Shown here piece after piece: positions 10,371-53,470 of a DNA stretch of 64,000 nt; the first letter of the stretch is position 1; every line of letters begins with the position of its first letter. The notes beneath the pieces were generated by a model. That model saw only the letters and a list, made by a program, of their open reading frames with translations. It did not search any database and was not told the origin of the DNA. Made by a program: the position numbers and the translations under genes. The stretch comes from Anolis sagrei (taxonomy: Eukaryota; Chordata; Lepidosauria; Squamata; Anolidae), in contig NC_090024.1 in the NCBI RefSeq assembly GCF_037176765.1, forward strand, positions 112,977,508-113,041,507, given 5' to 3'.

Positions 10371-10411
10371 CCTGACGTTTCGCCTGCATCTATGGCAAGC
10401 ATCCTCAGAGG
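10371..10411 (-). ncRNA. Hammerhead-like motif, Penelope copy
   Basis: Same 41-base motif as 11308-11348 on the minus strand, with both core boxes (CTGAGGA, GAAAC) and the GTC site intact. Confidence 0.55.
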
Positions 10412-10729
10412 TAGTGAGGTCTGTTGGAAGTAGGAAAATGGGTTTATATATCTGTGGAATGACCAGGGTGGGACAAAGGACTCTTTTCTGCTGGAGCTAG
10501 GTGTGAATGTTTCAACTGACCACCTTGATTAGCTTACAATGGGCTGACTGTGCCTGGAGCAAACTTTTGTTGAGAGGTAATTAGATGTCCCTGCCTGCTT
10601 CCTCTCTGTTGTTGTGCTGTTGCAATTTTAGAGTTTTTTTTTAATACTGATAGCCAGATTTTGTTCATTTTCATGGTTTCCTCTTTTCTGTTGAAATTGT
10701 CCGCATGCTTGTGTATTTCAACAAATACG

Positions 10730-11390
10730 ACGTTCGGCAAAGGACAAGAGGGATCCTCTCACTTCTGCAGGAGTCTACCATGTACCATGCAGCTGCGGAC
10801 AAGTGTACATAGGGATCACCAAACGCAGCATTGCCCAAACACGAATCAAAGAACATGAAAGGCATTGCAGACTACTTCAACCAGAGAAGTCAGTCATAGC
10901 AGAGCACCTGATGAACCAACCTGGACACAGCATTTTATTTGAGAACACAGAAATGCTGGACCACTCTCACAACCACCATGTCAGACTACACAGGGAAGCC
11001 ATTGAAATCCACAAGCATGTGGACAATTTCAACAGAAAGGAGGAAACCATGAAAATGAACAAAATCTGACTACCAGTATTAAAAAACTCTAAAATTACAA
11101 CAGCACAACAACAGAGAGGAAACAAACAAAGACATCTAATCACCTCTCAACAAAAGTTTGCTCTAGGCACTGTCAGGCCATTATATGCTAATCAAGGTGG
11201 TCAGTTGAAACGTTCACACCTAGCTCCAGCAGACAAGATCCTTCGCCCCATCCTGGTCATTCCACAGATATATCAACCATTTTTCCTAGTTCCAACAGAC
11301 CTCACTACCTCTGAGGATGCTTGCCATAGATGCAGGCGAAACGTCAGGAGAGAATGCCTCTAGACCATGGTCATACAGCGAGGGCCAGGT
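10730..11390 (+). mobile_element. Penelope-like element, GIY-YIG endonuclease and 3' end
   Basis: The plus strand encodes the C-terminal GIY-YIG nuclease: GVYHVPCSCGQVYIG is the GIY/YIG pair, then RIKEHERHC and a C-terminal HREAIEIHKHVDNFNRKEE typical of Penelope proteins. A 3' UTR and pLTR follow, with a hammerhead-like motif at 11308-11348. The RT part is absent. It forms an inverted pair with 9577-10729 around a short unique centre. Confidence 0.9.
11308..11348 (+). ncRNA. Hammerhead-ribozyme-like motif in Penelope pLTR (reference copy)
   Basis: The elements in order are CCT (stem I), CTGAGGA at 11311-11317 (CUGANGA core), one extra T, stem II GCTTGC/GCAGGC (11319-11324 with 11332-11337, six pairs), GAAA at 11338-11341, a two-pair AC/GT stem III without a loop, cleavage-type C at 11345, and AGG (stem I). 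Penelope-like elements are known to carry minimal hammerheads with tiny stem III. The extra base after the first core box is not canonical, so activity is doubtful. Confidence 0.6.
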
Positions 11391-11546
11391 AAATGACCTT
11401 GGAGGGCCGTATTGTTCATTTTCATGGTTTCCTCCTATAAATATAAATTGAAATAAACATGTAATAGGTTCCAATCTGCAAAAGAATGGTTATGAATAGA
11501 GTATTTAAGGAGTCTATTTTTTTTTTTTTTGCTTCTAGCCTTGATC

Positions 11547-25111
<13,565 letters not shown>

Positions 25112-25167
25112 AATACTTGTCCACTATTGAAAGAAATGTTAATACAGTAGAACACAGGTAGGTAATA

Positions 25168-25173
25168 ATTAAA
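25168..25173 (+). terminator. Possible HENMT1 poly(A) signal (ATTAAA variant)
   Basis: This is the first poly(A)-like hexamer after the HENMT1 stop, 57 bases downstream. No canonical AATAAA is seen before the SINE at 25.69 kb, so the true 3' end may instead be further on. Weak evidence only. Confidence 0.25.
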
Positions 25174-25689
25174 AGCAATGACTTGGATCTGAAACTATAA
25201 TCACTGCCTCTTTGCTTTGAAATAGACTGTAATTATCCATATTGTTTTCACTATGAAGTTGGACTTGTTTTCACTTAGTCTCATTTCACAGCAATGCAAA
25301 CATAACTTGGTAACCACTTTTCACTGTATGTAACAGAAAATGTTCAACAACGGAAAGAAATTGGTTATTTAATTAGTGCAGAACTTGACAAAGAATGTGT
25401 ACGGTGTCTCAATACCATTTAAGTTTCAATGTGGCAGATTTGTGTTCCACAAACTAAAAATAGCTGTAACTGTGCCTCCTCCCCCCCCCCCCCAATTGGT
25501 TTCTTCAAAGTAGTGTTTGTGTTGTTTTTTTCTTGTTTGGTACAGATATTCATTTGTAGATTTAAACAACACATGACTAGTGATAAAAGAGTGTTTGAAC
25601 TTGCGATTTTGAGCCAGGAGGTGGCATGCTCTCTTGCGACAAACAAGCAGAGTAATACTGCTTTTTCTAAGTAAAGAGGTTTTGTTTTG

Positions 25690-25955
25690 TCCTGTCAGGA
25701 GTGACTTGAGAAACTGCAAGTCGCTTCTGGTGTGAGAGAATTGGCCGTCTGCAAGGACGTTGCCCAGGGGACACCCGGATGATTTTGATGTTTTTATCAT
25801 CCTTGTGGGAGGCTTCTCTCATGTCCCCGCATGAGGAGCTGGAGCTGATAGAGGGAGCTCATCCGCCTCTCCCCAGATTCGAACCTGTGACCTGTCAGTC
25901 TTCAGTCCTGCCGGCACAGGGGTTAGCTGTGCTCCTATCCAGGCCGTGCACCCTA
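25690..25955 (-). mobile_element. tRNA-derived squamate SINE
   Basis: On the minus strand a tRNA-like head with B box GGTTCGAATCTGG is followed by GAGCTCCCTCTATCAGCTCC and a tail with AAGCGACTTGCAGTTTCTCA. Copies of the same family are at 35.49, 40.48 and 48.68 kb. Confidence 0.85.
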
Positions 25956-26064
25956 ATAAAAAAGGAGGTGCCATGATTGTTTGCAGCAGCCATTTTCCAA
26001 AGGATGAGTCCACAAAAAATAAATAAGGGTCTACCCTTACTTTGTCCCATATCATCATCATCTA

Positions 26065-26697
26065 TCTATATAAAAATGCTCTGTGCATAATGAATACCTT
26101 AAAAACAAAAGAACCAATGAACGAAATCACACCAAATTTGGCAACAAAACGTCTCACTACACAAGGAGTGACCATCACTCAAAAATTATGATTTTGTCAT
26201 TTGGGAGTTGTAGTTGCTGGGATTTATAGTTCACCTATAATCAGAGAGCATTCTGAACTCCACCAATGATGGGATTGAACCAAACGTGACACAGAGGACT
26301 CCCCTGACCAACAGAAAACACTAGAAGGGTTTGGTGGGCATTGACCTTGAATTTTGAAGTTGTAGTTCACCTATATCTAGAGAGCACTGTGGACTCAAAC
26401 AATGATGGATTTGGACCAAACTTGGCATGAATACTCAATATGCCCAAATATAAACAGAGATGGAGTTTTGGGGAAATAGACCTTGACATTTTGGGAGTTG
26501 TAGTTACTGGGATGTATAGTTCACCTACAATCAAGGAGCATTCTGAACCCCACCAACGACAGAATTGGGGCAAACTTCCCATACAGAACCCTCATGATCA
26601 ATGTAAAATACTGTGTTTTCCGGTGGTCTTTGGTGACCCTTCTGACACCCCCTCGCAACCCACCCCAGGGGTCCCAAACCCCAGGTTGAGAAATTTA
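26065..26697 (+). mobile_element. Chimera: Helitron 5' end joined to hAT 3' end
   Basis: It starts A|TCTATATAAAAATGCTCTGT like the Helitrons, runs through the shared modules, but ends CCCCTCGCAACCC...CCCCAGGTTGAGAA, the hAT terminus, lacking the Helitron hairpin and CTAG. An L2 tail cuts off the last bases. Confidence 0.7.
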
Positions 26698-27285
26698 TTA
26701 TTTATTTATTTATTATTTATTTACTTTGCTTATATACCGCTGTATCTCAAGCCCGAAGGCGACTCATGGCGGTTCACAAACAGTAAAAACAGTAGAAACA
26801 GCAGTGGTTCCATACAACATATAACAATTGACTTAACACATTATCCATAAATTATCAATAAGCAATTACAATGCACAATTATTACAAAAAACAACCGTAC
26901 CCAATCTTCTCATCATCCAAGCGTAGTCCAGGTTCGTCGTCCATTGTTCCATTCCTATGTTCCATTACCAGATTGCACTAAATTACTCAAACGCCTGCAC
27001 AAACATCCAGGTCTTCACCTTTTTACGGAATACCATTAGAGATGGTGCTAGTCTAATGTCCGTAGGAAGGGCGTTCCACAGCCGAGGAGCCACCACCGAG
27101 AAGGCCCTATCTCTCGTCCCCGCCAGCCGAGCTTGAGAAGCAGGCGGGATCGAGAGCAGGGTCTCCCCGGAAGATCTCAAAGTCCTGGTGGGTTCATAGG
27201 CAGAGATGCGGTCAGATAGGTAGCTTGGGCCGGAACCGTTTAGGGCTTTAAAGACCAACGCCAGAAATGCTGCCTTAAGGCCATC
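26698..27285 (-). mobile_element. L2-like LINE 3' end
   Basis: The minus strand encodes FKALNGSGPSYLSDRISAYE, TLRSSGETLLSIPPASQARL AGTRDRAFSVVAPRLWNALP and a VFRKKVKTWMFVQAFE end, followed by a 3' UTR and a tail at 26698. The frame is open for about 100 codons, so the copy is fairly young. Confidence 0.88.
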
Positions 27286-27502
27286 CAGTCCAACCCCCTT
27301 CACCAGAGCAAGAAAACATATGCAAAACCTCCTGACAAAGAACCATCCAGCCATAGATATGATTCACACACAGAGATATAGTATCATAGATTTGAAAGGG
27401 ACCCCTAAAGAAGGACAATGATATGTTGCATGTTCCAGAGTAGGCAAACCAGACACTCTCCACATCAACACTGACAAAGAAACAGCAAGAAATACTGCTT
27501 AC

Positions 27503-28650
27503 TGTATTGTTGAAGGCTTTCATGGCCGGAATCACTGGATTGTTGTATAGGTTTTTTCAGGCTATATGGCCATGTTCTAGAGGCATTCTCGCCTGACGTT
27601 TTGCCTGCATCTATGGCAAGCATCCTCAGAGGTAGTGAGGTCTGTTGGAACTAGGAAAATGAGTTTATATATCTGTGAAAAGACCAGGGTGGGACAAAGG
27701 ACTCTTATCTGCTGGAGCTAGGTGTGAATGTTTCAACTGTCCACCTTGATTAGCATTTGATAGCCTGGCAGTGCCTGGAGCAATCTTTTGTTGAGAGGTG
27801 ATTAGATGTCCCTGATTGTTTTCCCTCTGCTGTTTTGCTGTTTTAATTTTAGAGTTTTTAAATACTGGTAGCTAGATTTTGTTCATCTTCATGGTTTCCT
27901 CCTTTCTGTTGAAATTGTCCACATGCTTGTGGATTTCAATGGCTTCTCTGTGTAGTCTGACATGGTGGTTGTGAGAGTGGTCCAGCATTTCTGTGTTCTC
28001 AAATAATATGCTGTGTCCAGGTTGGTTCATCAGGTGCTCTGCTATGGCTGACTTCTCTGGTTGAAGTAGTCTGCAGTGCCTTTCCTGTTCATTGATTCGT
28101 GTTTGGGCAATGCTGCGTTTGGTGGTCCCTATGTAGACTTGTCCACAGCTGCAGAGGTAAGAGGATCCTTCTTGTCCTTTGCTGAATGCAGCATTAGTTG
28201 GACTTTCTTAGTGGGTCTGTAGATAGTTTGTAGGCTGTGTTTCCTCATCAGCTTCCTTATGCGGTCAGTGGTTCCCTTGCTGTATGGTATGAACACTTCT
28301 TGGCCTTGCAGCTCTTCTGATGTCTGTGGTGGAGTATCCATTGGCCTGTAGAGCCCAGTTTAAGTGGTCCAGCATTTTTGTGTTCTCACATTATATGCTG
28401 TGTCCAGGTTGGTTCATCAGGTGCTCTGCTATGGCTGGTTGAAGTAGTCTGCAGTGCCTTTCATGTTCCTTGTTTCTGTTTGGGCAATGCTGTTTGGTGG
28501 TCCCTATGTACACTTGTCCACAGCTGCATGGTATACGGTATCTATCGTATATGGTATCTATGACTTGCCATAGATGCAGGCAAAACGTCAGGAGAGAATG
28601 CCTCTAGAATATGGCCATATAGCCCGAAAAAACCTACAACAACCCAATAC
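27503..28650 (-). mobile_element. Penelope-like element with inverted pLTR at its head
   Basis: 27503-28540 is minus strand, with the GIY-YIG region read backward (GTAGACTTGTCCACAGCTGC at about 28133). 28560-28650 is a pLTR end in plus orientation. The two pLTRs thus face outward. A stretch at about 28365-28530 repeats part of 27985-28160. Confidence 0.85.
27592..27632 (-). ncRNA. Hammerhead-like motif, Penelope copy
   Basis: Same motif on the minus strand; the base before GAAA is A in place of C, which weakens the stem II closing pair. Confidence 0.5.
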
Positions 28651-28764
28651 TGTTTACCCACAAGCATAAAGAAATTACATCTATTAGAAACCAACACTTT
28701 CTCATTACTTTATTTTCCAGATCACCAGACTGGGCCACAGCAACGCGTGGCAGGGGACCGCTCG

Positions 28765-29404
28765 TCTACCAATAAAATGTGCACATGTGTTGACACTATT
28801 AACAGATCTATACAGAAGGAAGAATTTCATTTTCTGAGTTATGAATTATTGCAAGAGTAAGCTGAACCCACACATCAATGTGGAATGGGGGAAAACATTT
28901 TTTAACCAGAGAGAACACCTTCCTAGGAATCTGTGTTGTCCAAGGCCACTCTAAGGTGGAAGTTAACCATAGAGTCAGCTTGAAGAAGAGGTAACATGGA
29001 TCAAAGCTAAAAAATGATCAATCTTGCAAATTTTGTAGGTCTAGCTGCATATTATCTTCCAGACCAGTCTTCTTCCAAGGCCATTTTAATATTAAAGCCC
29101 GTTCCTTTTCTTGGAATCTTATCCCTGTATTGTCTGTATTTTTAAAGAAAAGGGATAAAGAAAACCCAACAGGAGATTTGTATTGTGAACTAATGACATA
29201 AAAGAGGTTTTAAGTAAAATACTGCTAAGCAGCTTAGATGGAAAATATTGATTTAATCAGTTATTAATAATCTCTTCTGAAAGAAATGCAAAGAAAATTT
29301 TATTTTTCTGTTTCAATTGTACAGCTTGTCTGTCCCTTTTCAAAGTTACAGCCACAAGTATCTTTTTTTGTTCTTTTCTGAAGGAAAAAAAATCACAAAT
29401 AAAG
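28765..29404. other. Convergent intergenic spacer, no features seen
   Basis: This is AT-rich unique sequence between the Helitron remnant and the presumed FAM102B poly(A) site. No open frame or repeat is recognised. Confidence 0.5.
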
Positions 29405-30324
29405 GTTGAAGACAAAAACTTTTATTGAATTCATAAGACCACTTTGTATGTCTAATACAGTATTTATGTTTTTTTAAAAAAATGGATTTTACTAAAAAAG
29501 TGATTTGTATATCACTACATTTTGCACAAAATTAATGCCACACATAAACATGAAGGTCATTTCCCAGGTCTCAAGGACACGACTGGAGTCACTTCATAGA
29601 AACAGTCCAGTTGACAAAAGTGCATGATAGTTACTCAGACATTTAATAGAACTTGCACATGGAATTTAAAGAAAAACTCACCAGTGATGACCATAAAAGG
29701 TAAATTCTCATATTGCAAGCTTAAAATTAAAATAAGTGTACTTTCAGTGGGACTGACACCTCACTTGAGTTATATGCAGGAGCTGTATGTAGATTATGGA
29801 CTATCTTGGTGCACTGATTAAGACATATAATAGTTGTTTTATCCCCTCTATTTTTTCTTCATGCCCACATCTTTTCAGGTGTACTATTATTCAGGACTGA
29901 CAGTTTTCAGAATTAGAACATCATTCAATAAATTCACACTATTTTAGTGGCTTAAAAAAAACCCAATAGCAAGCTCAATATACAGCTCAAAATAAATGTG
30001 ATTTTTTTTCAATTACATTTGTAGCAGCTTTAAAAATTAATTCCTACTTACTCTCAATTAAGAGAAGTTCAAACAAAATAAAATACTGTATGAAGCATCA
30101 ACGAGGTTGGGTTGCTGTGAGTTTTCCGGGCTGTATGGCCATGTTCCAGAAGCATTCTCTCCTGACATTTTGCCCGCATCTATGATAGGCATCTTTAGAG
30201 GTGAGGACCTCACAACCTCTGAGGATGTGGGCAAAACATCAGGAGGGAATGCTTCTGGAACATGGCCAAATAGGTTCTTATGGGTTTTTTCAGGCTATAT
30301 GGCCATGTTCTAGAGGCATTTTTC

Positions 30325-30365
30325 CCTGACGTTTCGCCTGCATCTATGGCAAGCATCCTCAGAGG
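30325..30365 (-). ncRNA. Hammerhead-like motif, left arm of Penelope hairpin
   Basis: Left member of an inverted pair with 30383-30423; core boxes intact on the minus strand. Confidence 0.5.
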
Positions 30366-30382
30366 TAGTGAGGACCTCACTA

Positions 30383-30423
30383 CCTCTGAGGATGCTTGCC
30401 ATAGATGCAGGTGAAACGTCAGG
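30383..30423 (+). ncRNA. Hammerhead-like motif, right arm of Penelope hairpin
   Basis: Right member of the inverted pair; the stem II closing base is T (GCAGGT before GAAA). A transcript through the hairpin would pair the two copies with each other. Confidence 0.5.
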
Positions 30424-31189
30424 GAAAAATGCCTCTAGAACATGGCCATATAGCCCGAAAAAACCCACAAGAACCTAGTGATTCCAGCCATGAAAGCCTT
30501 CGACAATACATGGCCATATAGCCCGGAAAACTCACAACAACCCAGTGATTCTGGCCATAAAAGCCTTTGACAACACATCGAGATTATTTCTAGTACCATA
30601 AAGAATAGTTCTCATTTTAGCAGTTCGTGTATATGATTCAAGCAGATGGGGAAAGAGTTAATGATATTTATAAAATATTTTTTCAGAGTTAAAAAAATTG
30701 CTAAACACTTAAGTCATATTTCTTCAAGAACCCTGAATCCTGGGAACCACTAATGAAATGTTCTGCTTAGTGTAGTTAAAAATAGCAGAAATCTTACTCA
30801 AAGCTTTCCTGAAGCATATAAATTATAGTTCCTAAAATCAGTGACATCTGAAGCTAGATTTTAATCAGTGCTTGGTACGTCTCTAAATTATTTGTAGTCT
30901 TTTCACCCCCAAATATAAAATCCCTTTTGCAAAAATAAATAAGCTGCTTTCGCTGTCAGAAAATATAACTGAAGCTGTTGCACAGGCATTTCATTTGTAC
31001 AGATTTTTGTATGGTTGTCACAATTTAACTAGGGACATGTATTGGTATTAAGAGTAGCTCAGTGATATAATGGGTAGAAATGAGAACCAAATTAAGACTT
31101 AGCTAAAAGCAAACCATTCATCCACATGAAGATTCCACATGGCTGGCATTACATTTTAATTATGCTTACTTAATGCACTGGCTATACGT

Positions 31190-31660
31190 CAACAGTGTAG
31201 AATGTTAAGAATCATTAAATCATATATTTTAAGATAAATGGGGCAAATATTTTACCTGCTTGTGTAGAGAAATAGAGATGATCCTCGAGAGCTTTTGGAT
31301 GGGAGTGATGAAAATTGCTAAATAAAGTGCTTCTTTGGATAGCTTAAACTAATAGCAGTTCTATATAACTGCTTGCTGGTCGTTCTTAGCTTCATAAAAG
31401 ATAATTCAGAACATCAGCAGTGTAGAATTTATGAATCATTAAATCATATATTTTAAGATAAATGGGGCAAATATTTTACCTGCGATGTATACTTGTGTAG
31501 AGAAATGGAGACGATCCTCGAGAAGAGAGCTTTTGGATGGGAGTGATGAAAATGGCTAAATAAAGTGCTTCTTTGGATAGCTTAAACTAATAGCAGTTCA
31601 ATATAACTGCTTGCTGGTCGTTCTTAGCTTCATAAAAGATAGTTCAGAACATTTCTCAAA
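31190..31660. repeat. ~230-base tandem duplication in FAM102B 3' UTR
   Basis: Two adjacent direct copies (about 31190-31417 and 31418-31660) share ATGAATCATTAAATCATATA-like starts, the GATCCTCGAGA block, the AAGTGCTTCTTTGGATAGC block and the GCTTGCTGGTCGTTC block. They differ by a few substitutions and two small insertions, so the event is fairly recent. Not a transposon by any visible mark. Confidence 0.85.
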
Positions 31661-32487
31661 ACAAGGCACTCTTTCAAATGTTAAACAATTCAACTTGATA
31701 TCCAGTGAGGTAAACATACTATTGTATGCACCAAGCTTTTCACTATAAGCCCTCCAATGAAAGCAGAGTTTTCACTAAATATCTATGATTTTTTTAGTTT
31801 TTGGTATCGTCCAAATGTCAGCCACTACACCTTGTAATTTCTAAAGCTAATTCTGAGGGGCAATAATGTTGGCATTCAAGACTGTACTGTAAACAGTAAA
31901 TCATAATGTGTACGTATCTTACTACTCACTCATCTTAAAGTGGTCATCTTGTCCTTCTCAGATGCAGCTCGGCTTAAAATTACATGGATACATAGCAATA
32001 TTTCTTATTAATTCCTCGAAACATAGTTGGCTCAGTAACTTTCTTGGAGCCGCACACATGATTTTTTGACTGAGTAAGTGTACTATAAAAGATAATTAAT
32101 AGTGTTAAAAGATTACTGAAATAGGTAATGATCTCTTATATTTGGGGACATAACAAAAACCAAGCTGGACCAATGCACACTACTGCATGAGTTTCCATAT
32201 GCTGACAGTGAAAGTAAACATACTATTCTCAGTTAAATTGTCCTATCTCCCCTAAAGGCGACTCAATTTACATATAGAACAAGGCAACAAATCCATCTAC
32301 AGGTCCACAATGTCTGGGAAATTACTAGAAGAAAACTGCCATTCACCACAGGTAGGTACAAAGGCGGGCATTTCAGTATGACAACTCAGGCCAATGTAAA
32401 CTGACACTTCAGAAGAGCCCATCTTCAGTAACGTAGAAAAGCAAAAAAGTGCTGGAATTCCAAGAGTTCTATCTTTTAATGCCAGTT

Positions 32488-51846
<19,359 letters not shown>

Positions 51847-53019
51847 TGTTGTAGTAGAGCCTGTAAGTAACGTTGCAAGCAGTAGTATGGATGCCAGAAG
51901 GGGGAAAAGGGATACTTGTGAGCAGGAGTCAGATGAGGAACAGTAAAGGAAAAGGATCTGGGATATACTTAAGGCACCTACCGATGAAGACTCATTCGAA
52001 GCGTTCTCTTGAGACGAAGGGTCAATGAGTGAGGGAGAGGAAGGAGATACAATGGATGGCAATAGGGGAACAAAGAGGGTTACTCAGTAGCAAGAGTCGG
52101 ATGAAGAGTGACAGAGGAAGAGGATCCGGGATATACTTACTGCTCCCACAGATGAAGAATCATTTGTGGGTTTCTCTGGGAGTGATGGGTCTGGGAGTGA
52201 TGAGGATGACACATTGGACTGGACTAAGGTAAAAGAGGTACAAGATGTATGTGCTGAGCCGATGTCTAGTGACACATTTATGGGGTTCTCAGGTAATGAG
52301 GATTGGCAACTGGGAGATACATCTGAGACTTGGGGGGGTCTAAGTCTTGACAGAAGATGGAGAAGTTGGAGGGATGGGAGTAGGAGTTCACGTGTGGAAT
52401 CAAGAACAGCTGCAAGAGATAATGACGGACGGAGATCAGCTCATCTTTGGATGATGATGTGTAAAATAAAAGTAGGCTCTGAAATGGGGAATCTTTGCAG
52501 AAGGCAAGGTGTTGGTTTATGTCCATGCACTGGGCACTTGTCGCTGCCTGTCTCGTGTTGGCATTGGGTCCTGGATCTACAGGTTACTACTTCTGTTCGT
52601 GTGTGCTTCGACTCGGCTTGGATTCTCGTGAGTGTGAATTTCCCCTTCTCTGACTTCGGACCGGTTTGAATTCGTCGCTGCCTAGGTGGACTTTGGAACT
52701 TCGCTATCTTGGAATTTGGCTTGCTTTGATCTCGGACTTCATTTGACTACGCTTTCTTCGCTGCGGCTTCTTTGTTTGTTAACCGGTCGCCCACTGTGTT
52801 ATTTTGTGTGACTTTCAGAGCGTTTTGTTATAATCCGGTTCTTTTCTCTGGATAATCCGGATTATTGCTTCAGTTTCCTTTTTGCACCAGAACTGGTTTT
52901 GCCTGTGTGTTTGACCAGAGACACTGAGTTAAGTGTCTCTGAGTCCTTTTTTCTTTGTTTAATAAACTATTTTGGAACTAAATCTGAGTCTGGCCCTTTA
53001 AGGTGTCTGTGTTCTGACA
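51847..53019 (+). mobile_element. Solo LTR, 1173 bases, Gypsy-like or ERV-like
   Basis: It begins TGTTGTAG and ends TTCTGACA. A perfect 5-base target duplication ATACA flanks it (51842-51846, 53020-53024). AATAAA about 55 bases before the end fits an LTR R/U5 on the plus strand. The left third holds two imperfect ~190-base repeats (around 51920 and 52095). No internal coding region is present, so it is a recombined fossil. The exact duplication suggests moderate age. Confidence 0.85.
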
Positions 53020-53184
53020 ATACAATCTTCCAGAAATCCTAGGTCATATACCTGAGGTTTGTTCATGCATCAATAATGTTTTCAAATAATACATTTTTCA
53101 AAAGTTCTTCATGATACTTTTTTTCTTCTATATTTGTTACGGCTTCAGCTAAGTGGTGGATCTTAGAGCTATATCAGTCCTAGC

Positions 53185-53470
53185 AAAATTTTATTTATTT
53201 ATTTATTTCTATCCCGTTCCTTCTCAACCCCCGAAGGGGGACTCAGGATGGCCTACATTTGGCAGCAATTCAATGCCACTACATATAACAGAGCAATATA
53301 ATAACAAATAAAACAATAAGTAAAACATTCATTAAAACAGTAAAAAATGGTATTAATAGCTATATCATCATTCCAGTCAATTCCATATCCAATTCCATGT
53401 CCAAAGTGCTTTCTATGTCTGTTGTCCAAAAGCCTGGTCCCAGAATTCTTATAGTATCAAAATTGTTCTG
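53185..53470 (-). mobile_element. L2-like 3' end
   Basis: (TTTA)n then CTATCCCGTTCCTTCTCAAC and GGGGGACTCAGGATGGCC, the reversed L2-type terminus, continuing to about 53460. Confidence 0.7.

Larger units (their letters stand above)
9577..10729 (-). mobile_element. Penelope-like element 3' part, minus strand, split by a hAT
   Basis: The 3' terminus lies at 9577 (TATTGTTGAAGGCTTTCATG on the plus strand). On the minus strand it holds the pLTR with the hammerhead-like motif (10371-10411) and the region up to CACAAGCATGCGGACAATTT. It is interrupted by the hAT at 9654-10353, and is joined head to head with 10730-11390. Confidence 0.85.
27286..28764 (+). mobile_element. Helitron part split by a Penelope element
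   Basis: 27286-27500 and 28650-28764 together match the passenger and 3' end of the Helitron at 17645-18520 (minus strand). The right part ends CACAGCAACGCGTGGCAGGGG. An ATACTG-like duplication flanks the Penelope insert. Confidence 0.75.
30106..30580. mobile_element. Two adjacent Penelope pLTR hairpins in FAM102B 3' UTR
   Basis: 30118-30270 is a B-type inverted pLTR pair centred at 30207, with one arm shortened. 30271-30477 is an A-type pair: 103-base arms around a single central base at 30374, no indels and about three mismatches. 30483-30578 adds another pLTR end. No coding part lies between the arms. Confidence 0.9.
29405..32487 (-). other. FAM102B: FAM102B 3' UTR
   Basis: After the stop there is about 3.1 kb without coding potential, ending at a canonical AATAAA (29426-29421 on the minus strand). 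It carries a Penelope hairpin pair (30.1-30.6 kb) and a tandem duplication (31.19-31.66 kb). A long 3' UTR is expected for this gene, but the cleavage site is inferred from the hexamer only. Confidence 0.6.

Noticed and set aside
10803-11069. GIY-YIG protein as a host nuclease or horizontally acquired gene
   Set aside because: The flanks are Penelope pLTR and 3' UTR sequences repeated across the window.
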